NCBI GenBank assembly: GCA_950054155.1
Contig: CATLOT010000012.1
Coordinates: 28,275-92,274, forward strand
DNA: 64,000 nt
Source of the DNA: an uncultured Bacteriovoracaceae bacterium
GTDB taxonomy: Bacteria; Bdellovibrionota; Bacteriovoracia; Bacteriovoracales; Bacteriovoracaceae
Direction: 5' to 3'
Position 1 is the first letter of the stretch; every line of letters starts with the position of its first letter. A program made the position numbers and the translations under genes. Positions 26,572 to 35,086 of the stretch are shown piece by piece. The notes beneath the pieces were generated by a model. It was not told the origin of the DNA and made no database searches. It saw only the letters and a program-made list of their open reading frames with translations.

Positions 26572-27438
26572 CTACTTGTTAAGAGTTCCTGGTGTTACTC
26601 CAAAGTACCTCTTGAATTCGCGATTAAATTGACTCACGCTCTCGTAGCCGACACTTTCAGCCGTTTCTGAGACAGTCAGTTTTCTTTCAACTAAATACTC
26701 TCTTGCTTTGCTCAAACGTACTTTCTTTAAATATTGTATCGGAGACGATGAAGTTACATTTTTAAAGGTTTGGTGAAATGATGAGATGCTCATGTTTACC
26801 GATCGTGCTAGAGTTTCAACGTCGAAAGGTTGTGAATAATTAGTTTCGACATCTTTGAGAGCTGCCTCGATTTTAGATAAGTTTGTATTTTTGGTAGCAA
26901 GGGCAAATAAAGGTGCCGCTTCCTCTTTTTTTAAGATCAAGTAAATGATTTCTTTGATGATGTCAGGTCCGAAAATTTTCGCTTCTATTTCGTCTCGAAG
27001 ACAAATAAGTAAACGGCAAAGTGCTGACCTTAACCTCTGATCAACGTCGGAGACAAAAAGTCCCTTGTTTTTATCGCCTTGAGAGATTTTTTTGTACATA
27101 TTCTTATCTTTAATGATGTCAATTAGGGAGTTAAGAGTCCCGAATTCAATATCCAGTAGCATTGCAATAATGGGCTCTCCATCAATGGAAAAGGCTTGGC
27201 ATTTTAAGGGCATTGGAACAGTGAGAACGAGAAAGTTATGGGGGTCATAGGAAATAGTGTGAGAGTTTGTATAAATGCATTTATGTCCCTGAAGCATGAA
27301 TATGACACCCTGTTTGTAGAGTAAGTCTACTTTCTCGGTAGATTCTAAATTCTTGAAAAATCTAACTTGAGGAAGAAATGTTTTGTTGAGTCCACCTGAT
27401 AACGATAGCTTAGACACTAATTCTTGAAGTTTATTCAT
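26572..27438 (-). CDS. yqhC: AraC-family regulator, YqhC-like
   Basis: The start is the ATG at 27438 (MNKLQELVSKL), which has AAGGAGAGG just upstream; the frame extends nine codons further. The N-terminal about 180 residues are the AraC_N-type sensing domain; the C-terminal two helix-turn-helix units are clear: VETLARSVNMSISSFHQTFK with SSSPIQYLKKVRL, and VSETAESVGYESVSQFNREFKRYFGVTP. It is divergent from the yqhD-type dehydrogenase, the same pairing as YqhC/YqhD in E. coli, where the regulator activates the aldehyde reductase in response to aldehydes. Orthology is inferred from that pairing. Confidence 0.85.
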   Translation of the reverse strand: MNKLQELVSKLSLSGGLNKTFLPQVRFFKNLESTEKVDLLYKQGVIFMLQGHKCIYTNSHTISYDPHNFLVLTVPMPLKCQAFSIDGEPIIAMLLDIEFGTLNSLIDIIKDKNMYKKISQGDKNKGLFVSDVDQRLRSALCRLLICLRDEIEAKIFGPDIIKEIIYLILKKEEAAPLFALATKNTNLSKIEAALKDVETNYSQPFDVETLARSVNMSISSFHQTFKNVTSSSPIQYLKKVRLSKAREYLVERKLTVSETAESVGYESVSQFNREFKRYFGVTPGTLNK

Positions 27439-27606
27439 TAGCCTCTCCTTTATCGGATTATACATTAATTACTGGTGATTTAATGCCTAAATCTATCCTT
27501 TTTGTAGTTTTAGGCATATTCGGTGGAGTTGTGGGTATTAATTTAAAGTAGGGTTAGGCTTAAGATGCAGTAGGTTAATCAATAAGAAAACAGAGGAGTC
27601 TTATTT

Positions 27607-28767
27607 ATGCAAAACTTCAATTTTTATAATCCCACTCAAATTATTTTTGGTGCGAATCGCTTAAGTGAACTTGATAGCCACATAGACAAAGGTGCAAAGG
27701 TGATGATCGTTTATGGAGGAGGCAGTGCTAAAAAATATGGAACTGTTGACCGTGCCATTGAAGCGTTAGGTGGAAGAAAGGTTATTGAGTTTGGAGGAGT
27801 GGAGGCAAACCCCCAGTTTAACACTTTAATGAAGGCTGTTGCTCTTGCAAAAGAAGAGGAAGTTGATTTTCTACTGGCCATCGGTGGTGGATCGGTTATG
27901 GATGGAACTAAGTTTATTTCACTGGCAATGCATTACGAAAAAGAGCCAGAGGATCTTCTTTTTCACGGTTTCTCTGGACCTCCAGCAAAAAAGGCAACGG
28001 CTTTAGGATGCATAGTTACTCTACCTGCGACAGGATCTGAGAGTAATGCAGGTGGGGTTATCACCTATAAGGATCAAAAGTATCCTGTTATGTGTCCTCT
28101 AACATACCCAAAGTTTTCTTTTCTTGATCCAGAACTAACGCAAACTCTTCCTCGGGAGCAAATTGCAAATGGAGTTGCAGACGCCTTTGTTCATGTTATT
28201 GAACAATATCTTACTTATCCAGTAGATGCCAAGGTCCAAGACCGAATGGCCGAAGGGATTTTACTTACGTTAATTGAGGATGGACCTAAAACTTATAGCG
28301 ACTCGGATAACATGGAAGCTCGTAAAAACTTTATGTGGTCTGCCACAAATGCTCTCAATGGAATTATAGGTGTAGGAGTTCCTCAGGACTGGGCTACCCA
28401 TATGATTGGGCATGAATTAACGGCATCCTATGGGATTGCGCACGGAAGAACTCTTGCCGTAGTTTTGCCCTATTTGCTGAGAGAGAGAAAAGATAAAAAG
28501 AAGGCTAAGTTGCTTCAATATGCCAAAAGAGTGTGGAATATTTCTGAAGGTCGTGATGATGAAATCATCAATCAGGCGATTGATAAGACAGAGAACTTCT
28601 TTAATTCTTTGGGAATAAATACGAAGCTATCGTCCTATGGTATTGATGAGGCTGGGGTGGATAGAGTAACTGCAAATATGGAAAAAATGGGTCTTACTGC
28701 ACTCTCTGAAACTCAAGACTTAGGTCTCGATACTGTAAAACGAATTCTAAAAAACGCGATAATTTAA
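27607..28767 (+). CDS. yqhD: NADPH-dependent aldehyde reductase, YqhD-like iron alcohol dehydrogenase
   Basis: The start MQNFNFYNPTQIIFGANRL and the dinucleotide-binding VMIVYGGGSAKKYG then LLAIGGGSVMDGTKFI closely match E. coli YqhD (387 residues; 386 here). Metal-binding residues are in NGVADAFVHVIEQYL (Asp, His), ATHMIGHELTASYGIAHGRTLAVVLP (the two conserved His). YqhD reduces short aldehydes such as acrolein, malondialdehyde and glyoxal with NADPH, protecting against lipid peroxidation. The facing AraC regulator supports aldehyde-responsive control. A good terminator follows within 10 bp. Confidence 0.93.
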   Translation: MQNFNFYNPTQIIFGANRLSELDSHIDKGAKVMIVYGGGSAKKYGTVDRAIEALGGRKVIEFGGVEANPQFNTLMKAVALAKEEEVDFLLAIGGGSVMDGTKFISLAMHYEKEPEDLLFHGFSGPPAKKATALGCIVTLPATGSESNAGGVITYKDQKYPVMCPLTYPKFSFLDPELTQTLPREQIANGVADAFVHVIEQYLTYPVDAKVQDRMAEGILLTLIEDGPKTYSDSDNMEARKNFMWSATNALNGIIGVGVPQDWATHMIGHELTASYGIAHGRTLAVVLPYLLRERKDKKKAKLLQYAKRVWNISEGRDDEIINQAIDKTENFFNSLGINTKLSSYGIDEAGVDRVTANMEKMGLTALSETQDLGLDTVKRILKNAII

Positions 28768-28773
28768 AAGAAA

Positions 28774-28804
28774 GAAACCCTCCTTATTGATAAAGGAGGG
28801 TTTC
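28774..28804. terminator. bidirectional rho-independent terminator
   Basis: A perfect 12-bp stem (GAAACCCTCCTT with AAGGAGGGTTTC) and a 7-base loop. It ends the yqhD-type gene on the plus strand and the TetR gene on the minus strand; the TetR stop codon lies inside the stem. The minus-strand side is followed by a T-rich tract, the plus side only by a short one. Confidence 0.85.
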
Positions 28805-29392
28805 TACAGTTCTTTTTAGTTGTTCACGTGTATCCTTTTTACTGTCAAAAGCAATTTCTACGGATTCGAAAAACTTAATCATGCAAACAAGGTTAAAAGC
28901 ATTGTGGATGATGAAAGAAAAAATCACCTGACAAAGCCATAGCGCATCTTCGTGTGAAATTGGATTTTGTCGTTCCTTATTTACAAGTGCAATAAATTTC
29001 TCACTTCCGGGATAACCAAATGTCTCATTAACTAATACCTTCTTATGGCGACTTTCTTGATTTTGCTGATCAAGCTGTATGACGAGACGAAGTCCATTAA
29101 TAACGTTTGGGTTGTTCTCGGTGAGAAGATCATAAATGGAAAGAATGAATGCGACGGGACTATTGTTTTCTTGAATAGAGTTAATTTCATTTCTTAGCAC
29201 CTCGTAACTGTGAAGAAATGACTCAAAGAGAAGATTTTCTTTTGTCCTGAAATGATAGTTTATTGCAGCAATATTAACATCTGCCTCGGATGCAATTTTT
29301 CTAATGGATGCTCCTGCGAATCCTTCATTGGCAAATAGGTTAACTGCAGTTTTAAGAATCCTTGCCTTAGTATCATTAATGATGTCATTCAT
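28784..29392 (-). CDS. TetR-family regulator
   Basis: The first 50 residues form the TetR helix-turn-helix (ARILKTAVNLFANEGFAGASIRKIASEADVNIAAINYHFRTKENLLFESF). The remaining about 150 residues are the ligand-binding part. It is the last gene of the efflux operon, 10 bp after the RND pump gene, and probably controls that operon or another one. An operon with a MarR gene first and a TetR gene last is unusual and suggests two-signal control. Confidence 0.92.
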   Translation of the reverse strand: MNDIINDTKARILKTAVNLFANEGFAGASIRKIASEADVNIAAINYHFRTKENLLFESFLHSYEVLRNEINSIQENNSPVAFILSIYDLLTENNPNVINGLRLVIQLDQQNQESRHKKVLVNETFGYPGSEKFIALVNKERQNPISHEDALWLCQVIFSFIIHNAFNLVCMIKFFESVEIAFDSKKDTREQLKRTVETLLYQ

Positions 29393-29402
29393 ATCATTCC
29401 CT

Positions 29403-32400
29403 TTATTCTTCTTTTAGGCTAAAGGCCCCTGAAAAGAATTTTTTCGCGCCATATTTGATGTTGTAAATAAGCCTATGGACAGCAGGAACCATTAAATAGG
29501 TAAAGAAAACAGAGCCAAGTATCCCTCCAATTACAACACCACCCATTGAAGCCTTGGCTTTGTCGATTTCAAAAACTTGAGGAATAGTACCTGCTACGAT
29601 AGCAAGGGATGTCATAAGAATCGGCTTAAGCTTATTTTGTAGCGAGACCCAAAGTGCTTCTCCGACCTCTAAACCTTCACTAATTTTTTGCTCTGTAAAT
29701 TCCACCATAAGAATTGCATTGTTTACCGCAAGGCCAACGACCATAACCATCGCCATCATAGATGCGATATTGATACTGTAGTCTAAGAAAAACATGACTA
29801 GAAATACCCCAAGGAAAGATGTGAGGATAGAGGAGGCAATTGATATAGGAAGGATGAACGAGTTGAGAATCGCTACTAAGAGCATGTAGGTCAGTATCAC
29901 AGCGAGGATGAATGCTTTTCCTAATTCTGAGCCAGCTTCACTAGAGTTCTCGGCTTTTCCTGCAAATCGCCACTTAATGGTGTTTGGGATCTGGGCATTT
30001 TTAAACTCTTCGGTGAGTTCTGTCATGACGGCACCGGAGATACCTTTTGCTAGGTAACCATTAAGTTGGATTATTCTAGCTTTATCCCTTCTCTTTAGAG
30101 GGGAGTCTGCGACAACATATTCGACTTTACCCAAGTTACTGATTGGAATAAGTCCATCCTTTCCAAGGATGAGAAAGTTGTCAAAGTCTTCAATTGATGT
30201 TTTGTATTCTTTGGCGAGTCTGACATTAATATCATATTCTTCACCGCCTTCTTTGTAGATGGCGTCATCGTTCCCGTTCACAAGGGAGCGAATGACTGCT
30301 CCCATTCTAACATTGTTAAGGTTTTGGTTTATGATGGCATTTGCATCAGGAGTAAAACGGATTTCCATTTTCGGCTTCTTATAGAAGTTGTCAATTGTTC
30401 TAAAGTAGCCAGAATTGGACATGATTTCTTGCATCTTTTTAGATACAGCGATCATTTCACTGTAGTTCTCGCCTTCTATATTTACAGTGATGTCACCGAA
30501 GCCATCGGTAGAGCGTTCACCCCCACTAATGATAAAGCTAATTTCTGGAATTTTACTGATAGATTTGAAAATTTGATCCATTAATTCTTTATAAGACTTT
30601 ATTCTATCACCAGCATCGACGAGATCTACTGTAATTCTAGCCGTTTCCTCTCCGTTAAAGCCAACGTTAGCAAGCACGTTTTCTACTTCAGGATAGGAGA
30701 GCAGCTCTTTCTCTATCTTCTGACTTGCTTCACCAGTCCTTTCTACGGGTGTCCCGTCGGGCATCGTAATTTCAATTAAAAATTCACTTCGATCAGACTT
30801 TGGAATAAATTCAAATCCTAAACGTGTTGCAGGAAAAATAATGGTTAAAAAGAAAGCTGAGCTTATGATAAGTGATGTAAATGGAAATCGATTCATCTTA
30901 TCGAAGAAGAACTTATAAAAATTGAGACTCTTCTCTAGGATCTTATCAAGAAAATTAGAGAAAAAGCGAAAGATGCTTTTATTTTCATCAGGGTTTTTTA
31001 GAATGAGCGCACATAGCGTTGGGGTAAGAGTGACAGAAGCTAATATTGAAAAGAGAGTCGCAAAAACAACTGTCATTCCAAACTGAAGCATAAATTGACC
31101 AACTAATCCTCCCATAAAAGCAAGGGGGGTGAAGACAACAAGGTTGGTACCGGCACCTGCTATTACTGAGAGGAGAACTTCTTGCGTACCATCTTCAGCT
31201 GCTGTGACAGGGTCTTTACCCATCGCGAGATGTTTTGAAGTGTTTTCGATAATTAAAAGAGCATTCGCAACAAGGGTACCAAGACTTGTTCCAAAAGCTA
31301 GTAGGGTCATAAAGTTGATTGAAAACCCTGATAAGTCCATTAAGAAGAAAGTAGAGACAATTGAAGTCGGTATTACAATTGCCGAAATAAAAGCTCCTCT
31401 CCAGTCACCAAGAAAGAAAATTAAAATAAAGACACAAAGTGCAATACCGATTAAAAGACTTTTTGCCGTACTATACGTGTCTTTGAGTGTGATATCTGTT
31501 TTATCGATAACTAATTCAAGCTTGGTATCTTTTGGTAGAGTTGGTCTAATCTTATCCATCTCAACCTTAAGAAGGGTAACCACTTTCACTGCGTCTCCAT
31601 CTGAGAGCTTTTTAATAGAGAGACCTATAACGCTTTCACCATTCACACGTGCGAGTGATTCGATGTCTTTATAGGAGTCCTCTATAGTCGCAATGTCCTT
31701 GAGCTTAAACATTTTCCCTTCATGGGAAACAATTTCTATGTTTTTAATCTCTTTTACAGATTGAAATTCTCCAATAAATCGTACTGAAATTTTTGAGTTC
31801 TGGCGGTCGATTGACCCTCCAGGTACATTTAGGTTTTTCCTTTTGATACTGTTGATAACATCTTCGATAGATAGAAAATTCTTAATAAGAAGATTGTTAT
31901 CGAGATTGACGTTGATTTGCCTTTCACGTCCACCATAGATGTCAACCGATGCTACCCCCTCAATCGAGCTTAATTTAGTCGAAAGTTTTTTGTCAGCATA
32001 TTCCCATAGCTGAGTTTCATTCATGCTTGTGCTCGAAAGAGTGAGCTCCGCGATAGGTTGGATAAGAGGGTCAAACTTTTCAATAATAGGAGCATCTGCA
32101 TCGGCCGGAAAGTCGTTTAGAATGGCCTCAACTTTGTCTTTAACTTCGATCGATTTAACATTGATATCGGCTTCGATGTTAAACTCTACAAGAGTTGATC
32201 CTACTGAGTCTTTGGACGTAGATTTGATACTTTTGATTTCAGAAATTTCAGAAACAACATCTTCAATTTTCTTAGTGATTTGAGTTTCTATTTCTTCAGG
32301 TGATGCGCCAGGGTAAATTGTCGTTATATTGACAAGAGGGTAGTCAATCTTTGGATTGTCTTCAATAACGAGGTTGGACATTGATACAAGTCCCATAACC

Positions 32401-32459
32401 ATGAAAAAGAGGATCATAATTATAGTCATTGATGGTCTGGTTATAAATGTCTTAAGCAT
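29403..32459 (-). CDS. RND efflux pump with altered proton-relay residues
   Basis: The 1018-residue protein has the RND architecture: TM1 at about 10-30, periplasmic porter loop, TM2-TM7, a second periplasmic loop starting about 550, TM8-TM12, in the HAE1 hydrophobe/amphiphile class (PGASPEEIETQITKKIED, PDGTPVERTGEASQKIE, SGGERSTDGFGD). The TM4 relay, normally LVDDAIVVVEN, reads LVANALLIIEN (A398-N399 for the two Asp). In TM10 the relay Lys is Asn913 (VNNAILMVEF), and the TM11 Arg is Lys. The usual proton route is therefore missing. Transport may still occur by another coupling. It is the fourth gene of a five-gene operon. Confidence 0.92.
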   Translation of the reverse strand: MLKTFITRPSMTIIMILFFMVMGLVSMSNLVIEDNPKIDYPLVNITTIYPGASPEEIETQITKKIEDVVSEISEIKSIKSTSKDSVGSTLVEFNIEADINVKSIEVKDKVEAILNDFPADADAPIIEKFDPLIQPIAELTLSSTSMNETQLWEYADKKLSTKLSSIEGVASVDIYGGRERQINVNLDNNLLIKNFLSIEDVINSIKRKNLNVPGGSIDRQNSKISVRFIGEFQSVKEIKNIEIVSHEGKMFKLKDIATIEDSYKDIESLARVNGESVIGLSIKKLSDGDAVKVVTLLKVEMDKIRPTLPKDTKLELVIDKTDITLKDTYSTAKSLLIGIALCVFILIFFLGDWRGAFISAIVIPTSIVSTFFLMDLSGFSINFMTLLAFGTSLGTLVANALLIIENTSKHLAMGKDPVTAAEDGTQEVLLSVIAGAGTNLVVFTPLAFMGGLVGQFMLQFGMTVVFATLFSILASVTLTPTLCALILKNPDENKSIFRFFSNFLDKILEKSLNFYKFFFDKMNRFPFTSLIISSAFFLTIIFPATRLGFEFIPKSDRSEFLIEITMPDGTPVERTGEASQKIEKELLSYPEVENVLANVGFNGEETARITVDLVDAGDRIKSYKELMDQIFKSISKIPEISFIISGGERSTDGFGDITVNIEGENYSEMIAVSKKMQEIMSNSGYFRTIDNFYKKPKMEIRFTPDANAIINQNLNNVRMGAVIRSLVNGNDDAIYKEGGEEYDINVRLAKEYKTSIEDFDNFLILGKDGLIPISNLGKVEYVVADSPLKRRDKARIIQLNGYLAKGISGAVMTELTEEFKNAQIPNTIKWRFAGKAENSSEAGSELGKAFILAVILTYMLLVAILNSFILPISIASSILTSFLGVFLVMFFLDYSINIASMMAMVMVVGLAVNNAILMVEFTEQKISEGLEVGEALWVSLQNKLKPILMTSLAIVAGTIPQVFEIDKAKASMGGVVIGGILGSVFFTYLMVPAVHRLIYNIKYGAKKFFSGAFSLKEE

Positions 32460-32473
32460 ATTATTTCTCCAGC

Positions 32474-33133
32474 TTATTGTACGATAAGTACTTTTTCATT
32501 TTGATTAAGGTCGCGTTGGTCGCTAATGATTACCTTTTCGTCTTTGCCTATCCCATTAAGGATGGAGACATCTTTACTATTCGATATCCCAATTTTTACG
32601 GGCTTTATGGCAACTCGATTATTCTTGTCTACAGTGTAAACCTCTGGTGTTTTTTTGCGAAAAGAGACCGCATCACGAGGAAGTATTATCGTTCTTTTAA
32701 TAGTTTTGTTCGGAACCTTGACGACAGTGAGCTTTTCCGCCATTTCTAAGGGAATATTCTCAAGTTTAATCGTTATTGGAAGTAGTCCTGTTAAGGGGTT
32801 TAGTCGTGTTGCTAGATTTGTGATTTTGCCAATATAATTTTTCCCCTTATATTCGACTTCGGCTTTTGTTCCTTGCTTGAGGCTTCGTGCTATTTCTCGA
32901 GCAACCTCTGTTCTTAGATAGCCGTTACTATCTAAAAAACCTGATATGAGGTGATAACTATTTAAGGTACCTACCTTAACATCAATAACGTTAACTGGCG
33001 TGCCATTCTCTTTTCGCTCTTGATTCAAGGTTAGAGGAACGATTTTCTTTTCTTCAATGAGCAATTGATCTTTATATAAAAGAGAGCCAGCGTATATGGC
33101 AATTATGACGATCACTGCGATGAGGTGTTTCAT
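32474..33133 (-). CDS. short RND periplasmic adaptor lacking hairpin and lipoyl domains
   Basis: The 219-residue protein starts with a membrane anchor (residues 1-19), then directly shows the membrane-proximal/beta-barrel pattern of adaptors: GTPVNVIDVKVGTLNSYHLISGF, then KAEVEYKGKNYIGKITNLATRLNPLTGLLPITIKL, then a C-terminal domain TIILPRDAVSFRKKTPEVYTV and DEKVIISDQRDLNQNEKVLIVQ. Typical adaptors are 350-400 residues, with an alpha-helical hairpin and lipoyl half-motifs between anchor and barrel. Those are absent here, with no frameshift or stop seen. How it meets the TolC-type channel is unclear. Its neighbours are 15 bp (RND) and 3 bp (TolC) away. Confidence 0.85.
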   Translation of the reverse strand: MKHLIAVIVIIAIYAGSLLYKDQLLIEEKKIVPLTLNQERKENGTPVNVIDVKVGTLNSYHLISGFLDSNGYLRTEVAREIARSLKQGTKAEVEYKGKNYIGKITNLATRLNPLTGLLPITIKLENIPLEMAEKLTVVKVPNKTIKRTIILPRDAVSFRKKTPEVYTVDKNNRVAIKPVKIGISNSKDVSILNGIGKDEKVIISDQRDLNQNEKVLIVQ

Positions 33134-33135
33134 AG

Positions 33136-34428
33136 TTAGCTCTCCTTAGTGGACTTAGCCTTTAAGGCTTCAAGTTGTGTATTAATGAGTTGAAGTTCTA
33201 GAAAGTTGCTTGCAAGGTTTATTTTGTTTTGAGTGAGCAGAAGTTCACGATCATTGAGCTCCGTCTGTGTAACCGTCCCTGATCGGAAAGCCCTAAGAGC
33301 AACGTTGTAAGAACTTTTTGCGACAGAGATTGCTTTCTGATTGGTTGCAATTTGCTTTAGTAATATTTCGTATTTTTGCTGAAGATTAGAGATTTGGGAT
33401 TCGAGATCTCTTTTTCCATGAGTGAGTGTAAGTTCTGTGATTCTTCTTTTCGTTTCAGCTATAGACTGTTGAAACGATTTCTTTCCTCCTGTTGGCAAGT
33501 CAAACGTTAAAAGTAAACCTGCATTTACATTGTCTTGAGTTAAGAAGTTGTTTTCGTCAAACTCACCATAATATCCAACACGGCCATAACTTAATGAAAA
33601 ACTGAGAGTAGGATAGTAATTTTTTTTCTCTATAGACTCTAAGTTCTTACTCATTTCGAGTTGGTTCTGGAGCAAGTTAATGTGTGCTAATGAATCTAGG
33701 TCTAGATGAGATGGGATAGCGCTAGGAGCATTATGAATGTCTCCCATAACACTAATCTCCTCATTTGGACTTAAACCCAGAAAGCTTTTTAATTGTAGTT
33801 TCATGGATTGGAGATTCTTTTCAGCTTCAAGGACGACAGGCTCGCGACTTGTGATGTCAGCAGACATCTTAAGGTTTTGATTTTGGCTAATCCTACCGAA
33901 TGATACACGACCAGTTAGAGCTTTCTTATTCTTGAGAGCATTTTGATAGGAGTCTTTCGCAATATCGATATATTCTTTATAAAACAATATATAGAAGTAT
34001 AGAGTCTTGGCTGCCTCGACGATTTGTGCGTCAGTAAGATCTTTTTGGTTTTGAGCAAGATCAAGACTACTCTGTGCCAACTTGATGCCTCCTGTGAGTC
34101 GACCAAAAGTGAATACGGGTTGAGTTAACCCAATAACAGCTTCTCGGGACCAGTTATTGAAAATGGGTGGCGATCCTGCAGGGAGAGGAAAAAGAGAGGG
34201 GGCCTGGCGAGATCTTTTTAGGGCTCCCTGAATTTGAATTGTTGGAAAAAGTTCAGATTGGGCAGATTTAACTGATAGCTGAGCTTCCTTAACTTGAAGT
34301 TGAGCAATCTTAGCCTTTTCATTTCTTTCTAACGCAAGCTGATCGATATTTTCTAGAGAAACAATTAGTTTTGCTTGTGTGTTGGCTGAGCAAAAAAGTA
34401 ATAAGGTTAGAATTAAAGTAGCTTTCAT
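33136..34428 (-). CDS. TolC-family outer-membrane efflux channel
   Basis: A signal peptide (residues 1-19) precedes two OEP repeats, each with long coiled-coil helices (ERNEKAKIAQLQVKEAQLSVKSAQSELFPTIQIQG; SLEIQQKNYYP-like LESIEKKNYYPTLSFSLSYG), the normal pattern for TolC/OprM. The length of 430 is normal. There is no lipobox, so it is the unacylated type. It is in the same operon as the adaptor (3 bp) and pump, so it is the outer-membrane part of a tripartite exporter. Confidence 0.92.
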   Translation of the reverse strand: MKATLILTLLLFCSANTQAKLIVSLENIDQLALERNEKAKIAQLQVKEAQLSVKSAQSELFPTIQIQGALKRSRQAPSLFPLPAGSPPIFNNWSREAVIGLTQPVFTFGRLTGGIKLAQSSLDLAQNQKDLTDAQIVEAAKTLYFYILFYKEYIDIAKDSYQNALKNKKALTGRVSFGRISQNQNLKMSADITSREPVVLEAEKNLQSMKLQLKSFLGLSPNEEISVMGDIHNAPSAIPSHLDLDSLAHINLLQNQLEMSKNLESIEKKNYYPTLSFSLSYGRVGYYGEFDENNFLTQDNVNAGLLLTFDLPTGGKKSFQQSIAETKRRITELTLTHGKRDLESQISNLQQKYEILLKQIATNQKAISVAKSSYNVALRAFRSGTVTQTELNDRELLLTQNKINLASNFLELQLINTQLEALKAKSTKES

Positions 34429-34430
34429 AA

Positions 34431-34916
34431 TTAGTCCTCATTTCTATGGCTTAGGGTATAGAAAAGATTGATGAGATATTTATTAATGATTTCTTTTTCT
34501 CTTGGAGGCATTTCTTTAAGATCCTTTGTCATGGCATCTATAAAATGCGGTAGCGTGTCATTGATCTTCTTCTCTCCCTTCTTGGTAATCGTGAGGATAT
34601 TAGAGCGAAAGTCTTTTGGGTCGGGCTTTTTCTTAATAAAGCCCTTTTCCTCCATTCTTCTGGTTACACCAGTAATATTGGCTTTACTCACTCGCAGAAC
34701 AGTAGCGAGTTCAGAAGAAGTACAAAATCCTTTTTCATTTATCCGATTAAGGACCTCGAGTTGTATGACTGAAAGTTCAGATTGAATTTTGTGAGAGAGA
34801 AGCTTATGAAGTTCCTTTTGCATACTGTAGAGGCCAGCAACAATTGAAAATTCGATGTCGGGGAGGCCTAAATTATTTTCGATCACTTCTGGCCACGTTT
34901 TAAACTCTTCACTCAT
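34431..34916 (-). CDS. MarR-family regulator
   Basis: A 161-residue winged-helix protein with the usual MarR signature: LSVIQLEVLNRINEKGFCTSSELATVLRVSKANITGVTRRMEEKGFIKKKPDPKDFRSNILTITKKGEKKI. It is the first gene of the efflux operon, 2 bp before the TolC gene, and faces the antiporter gene across 170 bp. Such a protein usually represses the operon it heads until a ligand releases it. The intergenic region contains a GTTAACATGTTAAC-type palindrome at 34939-34952 that is a good operator candidate. Confidence 0.93.
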   Translation of the reverse strand: MSEEFKTWPEVIENNLGLPDIEFSIVAGLYSMQKELHKLLSHKIQSELSVIQLEVLNRINEKGFCTSSELATVLRVSKANITGVTRRMEEKGFIKKKPDPKDFRSNILTITKKGEKKINDTLPHFIDAMTKDLKEMPPREKEIINKYLINLFYTLSHRNED

Positions 34917-34938
34917 GAGGAAGTCCTTAATGAATATT

Positions 34939-34952
34939 GGTTAACATGTTAA
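34939..34952. promoter_or_regulatory. palindrome, likely MarR operator
   Basis: A perfect 14-bp palindrome, GTTAACATGTTAAC, lies 23-36 bases upstream of the MarR start codon, where a MarR dimer would block the operon promoter. No other copy was seen in the window. The assignment to the neighbouring regulator is inference. Confidence 0.55.
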
Positions 34953-35086
34953 CTAGTGTTGCTCATGATATAGTATTTTAAATTTGAGTCAATTGATTTT
35001 TCTCTCATTCGTTTGTTTAAAATTTCTGTATAACCTTTTCTTATACTTTCGCTATGTTGTTCGATTGGTATAAAGTAGGGAGAACG

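Noticed and set aside
31129..31674. 181-residue plus-strand ORF
   Set aside because: It is antisense to the conserved RND pump gene and has low-complexity composition; a shadow frame.
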